The notes under the pieces: model-generated
The model's input: the letters and a program-made list of their open reading frames with translations, nothing else
The model's database searches: none
Told to the model about the DNA's origin: nothing
Translations under genes and position numbers: made by a program
Part shown: positions 60,311-64,000 of the stretch, piece by piece
Layout: each line of letters begins with the position of its first letter
Position numbering within the stretch: the first letter of the stretch is position 1
DNA from: Thermopolyspora sp040678635
Lineage (GTDB): Bacteria; Actinomycetota; Actinomycetes; Streptosporangiales; Streptosporangiaceae
Assembly (NCBI RefSeq): GCF_040678635.1
Contig: NZ_JBFATZ010000008.1
Span: forward strand, 300,197 to 364,196
Reading direction: 5' to 3'
Length of the DNA stretch: 64,000 bases

Positions 60311-62149
60311 TCACCCCGCCGGGGCGACCTTGTGCAGGTAGAGAGCCTCAATCTCGTCCGCGTACTTGGTCGCGATCGCCTGCCGCCGCAGCTTGTTCGT
60401 CGGCGTGAGCTCATCCCCGCCCGGTGCCCACGTGACGGGCAGGATGCGGAAGTACTTGATCTGCTCCACCCGGGACAACATCGCGTTCGCCCGCGCCACG
60501 CCCGCCTCGACGGCCTCGTGGACCTCGGGCAGCCCCGCGAGCTCGGCGATGCCCTGGTCGGCGGCCTGGTCGCCGATCAGCCCCCGCGACTTGGCGAACT
60601 CCCGCGCGGCGACGGCGTCGAGAGCGATCAGCGCGACCACGTACGGCCGCCGGTCCCCCACCGCGACCACGGAGGCGGCCAGCGGGCAGGAGACCAGCAC
60701 GGCGTTCTCGATGTTCGCCGGCGACATGTTCTTGCCCGAGGAGTTGATGATCAGCTCCTTCTTGCGGTCCACAATCGTGATGAACCCGTCGGGCGCGATG
60801 ACGCCGACGTCGCCGGTGTGCAGCCATCCCTCGGCGTCGATCGCCTCGGCGGTCTTGCCCGGCTCCCTGCGGTACCCCCGCATCAGCATCGGCCCCCGGA
60901 GCAGCAACTCGCCGTCGTCGGCGAGCCGTACCTCCAGGTCGCGCATGATCGTCCCGACCGTCCCCGGCCGGATCGACTCCGGCAGGTTGATCGCCCCGGC
61001 GGCGCTCGTCTCCGACATGCCCCACCCTTCGCAGAGCCGGATCCCCAGGGTGTAAAAGAAACGCACGACATCGGGGGCGATCGGCGCGGCGCCGGTGATG
61101 GTCGCCGCGGCCTCGTCCAGACCAATCCGCGCCCGCAGTCCCTTGAGAACCGTCCGGTCGGCGAGGTCATACCGCGCCGCGAGCTCCGCCGGAACCGGAC
61201 GTCCGGTGGTCTGCAGCTCCATGACCTCCCGGCCGACGGCGAGCGCCGACTCGATCTGGTCGCGGCCCGGCCCGCTCTGCGCGGCGATCATCTGGCCGAT
61301 CGCGGCCTGCATCTTGTACCAGAAGGCCGGCACACCGAGAAAGATCGTCGGCCGCACGTCCGGCAACACCCCGGCCAGCGTCTTCATATCCGCCACAGTG
61401 GTGATCGAGGATCCGCCGGCCATCGCCATGTAGTGGCTGAACCACCGATTCGCCACGTGCGCGTCAGGCAGGTAGGACACCAGCCGCCCCACCTCGGCAC
61501 CAGCCGCCACAAACGGCAGGTCCAGCCCACTACGCAGACACGCGACCATCGCCCGGTGCTCCAGCTCGACGCCCTTGGACGGCCCGGTCGTCCCCGACGT
61601 GTAGATGAGCGTGACCAGATCCTCGGGCCGCACCGCCCGCCACGCCGCCTCGAAGTCGAACCCGTCGGGCCGCTCCGCCTCCACGTCCGCCAACGACAGC
61701 GCGCCCTCCACCGCGCCGTCCACCGCGCCGTCCACGCAGACGATGTGCTCCACCGCCCCGCCCACGTCCCGGATCGTCGACACCCACTGCCGCTCGGTCA
61801 CGACAACCCGATTGCCCGCGTTCTCGAACACATGGGCGATCTGCGCCACCGGACTGGCGTTGTAAACCGAGAACGGCGTGGCCCCCAAATGCAGCACCGC
61901 CGTATCCACGAGATGAAACTCGGGCCGGTTGGTCAGCATGATCGCCACGGTGTCCCCGCGCCGCACGCCCAGCGCGGCCAGCCCCCCGGCGATGCGCTCC
62001 ACCCGCTCGGCGTACTGCCCCCAGGTCAGCTCCACCGTGCCGACCGAATCGCGCAACGCGACCCGGTCACGATGCTCCCGCGCCGTCCGCTGGAACAGTT
62101 CGGCGATGGTCCGCACCGACCGCAGTGAGTCCCCAGTGAGCATGGGCAT
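60311..62149 (-). CDS. long-chain acyl-CoA synthetase (FadD15-like)
   Basis: 612 residues, the long form typical of bacterial AMP-dependent long-chain acyl-CoA ligases of the FadD15/Faa type. P-loop LIYTSGTTGPSKGVELEHRAM (near 190), FLGVPAFWYKMQAAIGQMI (linker region of this class), EGWGMSETSAAGAINLP, HTGDVGVIAPDGFITIVDRKKELIINSSGKNMSPANIE and the C-terminal TPTNKLRRQAIATKYADEIEALY with its catalytic-region Lys. Start ATG 62149 (62143 also possible). An acidic repeat VDGAVDGAVEGALS lies near 145. Confidence 0.93.
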   Translation of the reverse strand: MPMLTGDSLRSVRTIAELFQRTAREHRDRVALRDSVGTVELTWGQYAERVERIAGGLAALGVRRGDTVAIMLTNRPEFHLVDTAVLHLGATPFSVYNASPVAQIAHVFENAGNRVVVTERQWVSTIRDVGGAVEHIVCVDGAVDGAVEGALSLADVEAERPDGFDFEAAWRAVRPEDLVTLIYTSGTTGPSKGVELEHRAMVACLRSGLDLPFVAAGAEVGRLVSYLPDAHVANRWFSHYMAMAGGSSITTVADMKTLAGVLPDVRPTIFLGVPAFWYKMQAAIGQMIAAQSGPGRDQIESALAVGREVMELQTTGRPVPAELAARYDLADRTVLKGLRARIGLDEAAATITGAAPIAPDVVRFFYTLGIRLCEGWGMSETSAAGAINLPESIRPGTVGTIMRDLEVRLADDGELLLRGPMLMRGYRREPGKTAEAIDAEGWLHTGDVGVIAPDGFITIVDRKKELIINSSGKNMSPANIENAVLVSCPLAASVVAVGDRRPYVVALIALDAVAAREFAKSRGLIGDQAADQGIAELAGLPEVHEAVEAGVARANAMLSRVEQIKYFRILPVTWAPGGDELTPTNKLRRQAIATKYADEIEALYLHKVAPAG

Positions 62150-62387
62150 CCGGCCTCCTCGTCTCCGGACAGCCCTGACTCAACCAGCGAGATCAGCTTC
62201 CGACCGCCCGGATACCCGTCATCATCGAGGCGACCGCCCGGCCCGCACAGGACCGTTTCGCACTCATTACAGGACCCTCACGCGCAACCGGTCCGTGCCG
62301 TCCGCGTCGCTCGCGGACACGCCCCGGAATGGCCGGATCCCGTGCCCCATGGTGAAAGGCGATGCCGTGACCCATTGGCAGCGTCCG

Positions 62388-62942
62388 TCATAAAGCCATA
62401 CTGAAGCCGTGGCCGACGGTGCTCACTTGCGCCGGTTGATCCCCTTCGACAAGCCGTAACGTTCGAAGATCGCCCTTTCTCAGCCAGTAGTCGATCTCGT
62501 TCATTTCATCTCGGTCGGGGCGGGCGAGCCCATCGTCAATGCCAATATGCTTGAGCCAGGCGCTTACCTCAGACCAGAGCCACACCCTGGCACGACCTAC
62601 GACTCCTTCGGCCGGAGGAAAGCGTGGAACGTCACTGCGCCGCTCTCCCGCGATCAACTGAGCGATATTCTGACGAGTCCTTCCTGTACGCTCAGCGATT
62701 TCCGGCACTCCAACCAGGTCACGATCCAGACGAACAAAGACGATCTCGGGAACGTGAAGCTTGGCTGCGATGTACGCATTGCGGGCCGCATCTACTGCAC
62801 TCTTCCCATCGATGACAATAGAGAGCAAATCAACGCCGGCTCCTCGGAAAAGCATGGCATCGTGATGCTCCATGAGAGCGGCCACCGCTTGATCGTCATC
62901 AACATCAGCGCCGGTGACGACGAAGGTCATCTCGTACTCCAC
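62388..62942 (-). CDS. HTH DNA-binding protein, putative antitoxin of the HicA-like toxin
   Basis: 184 residues. The N-terminal half is an alpha/beta domain (EYEMTFVVTGADVDDDQAVAALMEHHDAMLFRGAGVDLLSI, then SAVDAARNAYIAAKLHVPEIVFVRLDRDLVG). A helix-turn-helix follows (VPEIAERTGRTRQNIAQLIAGERR) and a Trp-rich stretch (ARVWLWSEVSAWL). Proteins of this layout often accompany HicA-like genes in actinobacteria, which suggests antitoxin and autoregulator. It lies 56 bp downstream of the broken toxin gene on the same strand. Lower GC and mixed codon use here suggest recent arrival. Confidence 0.75.
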   Translation of the reverse strand: MEYEMTFVVTGADVDDDQAVAALMEHHDAMLFRGAGVDLLSIVIDGKSAVDAARNAYIAAKLHVPEIVFVRLDRDLVGVPEIAERTGRTRQNIAQLIAGERRSDVPRFPPAEGVVGRARVWLWSEVSAWLKHIGIDDGLARPDRDEMNEIDYWLRKGDLRTLRLVEGDQPAQVSTVGHGFSMAL

Positions 62943-62998
62943 CTCGACCCCCCTCCTCTGTCACACTACAACTAGCTTGCGGCACCTGTTGACAAACG

Positions 62999-63291
62999 TC
63001 AACAGTCTCCTACTTCCAAATTGCGATTAAGGCCGGTCAAGCTGCGACGAGGATCCCCCTCCGGCAAGGGGCATCGTCGCGCCTTGGACAGGATGTCTCG
63101 TGCATGCCTGTCGGGAACCCGAGGCGTGCCACTGACGGGGATCGCCGTACACCCTCCGTCGAGACATGGACATACAACTTTCCCCAGTGCCCTCCTTTTC
63201 GGAGAGTCCACCCTTCTGCCACAAGATACTTCAAAACGTCACGAACCGGCTTTTTTGGATGACTGGCCGGGTCAAGATCGACACTTGTCAT
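62999..63291 (-). pseudogene. HicA-like mRNA interferase toxin gene, frameshifted
   Basis: Reading from ATG 63291 (AAGGGGTGGGG upstream), the first frame gives KPVRDVLKYLVAEGWTLRKGGHWGKLY. The expected continuation CPCLDGGCTAIPVSGTPRVPDRHARDILSKARRCPLPEGDP lies in the next frame and ends at 62999. One base is missing near 63178, between GGAAAGTTGTA and TGTCCATG. The GHWGKLYCPC-type Lys/His segment and TPRVPDRHARDI match the double-stranded-RNA-binding HicA fold. As written the toxin is inactive unless the shift is a sequencing error or is bypassed. An intact antitoxin-like gene follows. Confidence 0.7.
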
Positions 63292-63487
63292 CCCCACCCC
63301 TTCGCGCTTGAACCGGTACCCCTTCAGATGCGGGATTTTACTCCTTGCTGAAGCCAAGTTGGGGCCGCTCAAGAATGGGACATCACCATCCAGAGGGGAG
63401 CTACTTATCTCAAATGTTTAACGTCCATAACGTCCTGGTCGAATACTTCACGGCGTATTTGCCGTACAACCGGCTCAATCGCCTGCC

Positions 63488-63877
63488 GTGCGTAGGGACT
63501 CTACTCCTCGGGCTCAGGTCCAGGAGCTTCGGCCGGGCGAGTACGTCACCGGGCAGCGCGCCAAGCTGCTTCTGCTGGAACGGGTGCTGTTCCAGACGTT
63601 CGGCAAGTGCGATGTGGTGGTGCAGACGTCGCCGACGCCATTCGACGCGATCGGCCTGCCGGAGATCGGCTTCCCAATCGGATTCACCACCGACGGCCGC
63701 CCCATCGGCACAATTCTCGGCGGCCTGCCGTACGGCGAGGAGCGACTGCTGTCGGTGGTCGCCGCCTACCAGGCGGTCTCTGACTGGCACTGGCGCCGAC
63801 CGGCCGATCCACCCGCCAGCACGGCCCGCACGGCCACCCCCGACCGCGGCCGCATCTCCGCCGAGCAGTCGCATTGA
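63488..63877 (+). pseudogene. C-terminal remnant of an amidase (GatA/amidase-signature family)
   Basis: About 129 codons starting at an in-frame GTG. LRPGEYVTGQRAKLLLLERVLFQTFGKCDVVVQTSPTPFDAIGLPEIGFPIGFTTDGRPIGTILGGLPYGEERLLSVVAAYQAVSDWHWRRP is the end of the amidase fold (..CDVxVxPTxPxPA..GLPxxxxPxGF..dGLPxGxQ..). The Ser-Ser-Lys catalytic region is missing. The stop lies 1-4 bp inside the IS605-type terminus at 63874, so the element landed at the very end of this gene. Confidence 0.78.
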
Positions 63878-64000
63878 CGCGCTCCCCGGCTTGAAGGCCG
63901 GGGTTCAGCCTGTGCCGCGTGTGCGGCACTTCTGTGGCTTCCTGTTTCACCGGGTCCTGCCCTCCGCTAGGCGGCGGGTCTTACGGTCCCTCCGCAGGCG
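63874..64000 (-). mobile_element. right end of an IS200/IS605-type TnpB element (continues past the window)
   Basis: Read on the minus strand, the final 31 bases include hairpin CCCCGGCCTTCAAGCCGGGG and close with GAGCGCGTCAA, the layout of the right end of actinobacterial IS605-group elements (terminal hairpin and TCAA cleavage site). On the plus strand the hairpin arms are 63884-63890 and 63897-63903. A second perfect hairpin GTGCCGC/GCGGCAC lies at 63912-63929. TnpB guide (omega) RNAs are made from exactly this 3' region, so these hairpins are probably its scaffold. The element's left part is outside the window. Confidence 0.6.
63947..64000 (-). CDS. tnpB: TnpB RNA-guided nuclease, last codons only (partial)
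   Basis: The minus-strand frame reads RLRRDRKTRRLAEGRTR then TGA at 63949-63947, the basic tail expected for TnpB just ahead of the right-end hairpins. Only 17 codons are in the window, so the assignment rests mostly on position relative to the IS605-type end. Confidence 0.4.
   Translation of the reverse strand, partial: RLRRDRKTRRLAEGRTR

Overview
The window is high-GC actinomycete chromosome. It encodes an acyl-CoA carboxylase with the small epsilon subunit typical of actinobacteria, many TetR regulators, GTG and TTG starts, 4-bp ATGA/GTGA overlaps, and secreted proteins with twin-basic or lipoprotein signals. A Streptosporangiales-like soil organism is my inference. I see no rRNA, tRNA or CRISPR array.

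Layout. 1-6.35 kb: a TetR gene (cut by the window edge) and an enoyl-CoA hydratase diverge from a complete branched-chain-type (Liv) ABC importer. 6.4-9.4 kb: an enoyl-CoA hydratase remnant, acyl-CoA dehydrogenase, thioesterase and IclR regulator. 9.4-16.6 kb: an aromatic ring-opening cluster (FAD hydroxylase, VOC-fold dioxygenase, FAH-family enzyme, two alpha/beta hydrolases, SDR, quinone-type reductase). 16.8-21 kb: a TetR gene and MBL hydrolase beside a truncated acetoacetate-CoA ligase and a broken amidohydrolase. 21-27.5 kb: an FG-GAP lipoprotein, a divergent TetR/P450 pair and a large secreted nuclease.

27.5-34.1 kb holds the most unusual unit: a six-gene run with a PLP-dependent decarboxylase, a PaaK-like adenylating enzyme and four divergent paralogues resembling the PixA/AidA inclusion-body family. 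It is bracketed by a deleted accA copy on the left and the intact accA on the right, and by two TetR genes, one with an intact P450 and one with only a P450 stub. This suggests segmental duplication with differential decay.

34.1-39.8 kb: the second TetR/P450-stub pair, a jelly-roll fragment, coupled accD-accE-accA genes and their likely TetR regulator with an operator-like palindrome. 39.9-48 kb: a large membrane protein, a membrane-anchored Mrr-type nuclease, an MFS exporter, a double-TetR regulator and an acyl-CoA ligase. 48-53.9 kb: a protease/MoxR/DUF58/VWA/VWA operon and an XRE regulator. 53.9-57.7 kb: gene remnants, a secreted lipase and a DUF1996 protein with Gly-Asn-Gln repeats. 57.9-62.1 kb: a 2,2-dialkylglycine decarboxylase, an AraC regulator and a long-chain acyl-CoA ligase. 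62.4-64 kb: a HicA-like toxin gene with a frameshift plus a helix-turn-helix partner, an amidase remnant, and the right end of an IS605-type TnpB element running off the window.

The functional themes are uptake and CoA-dependent breakdown of acyl or aromatic carbon, carboxylation of acyl-CoA, and cell-surface functions. At least ten truncated or frameshifted genes, many surviving only as the 3' end, mark this as a plastic, decaying accessory region.
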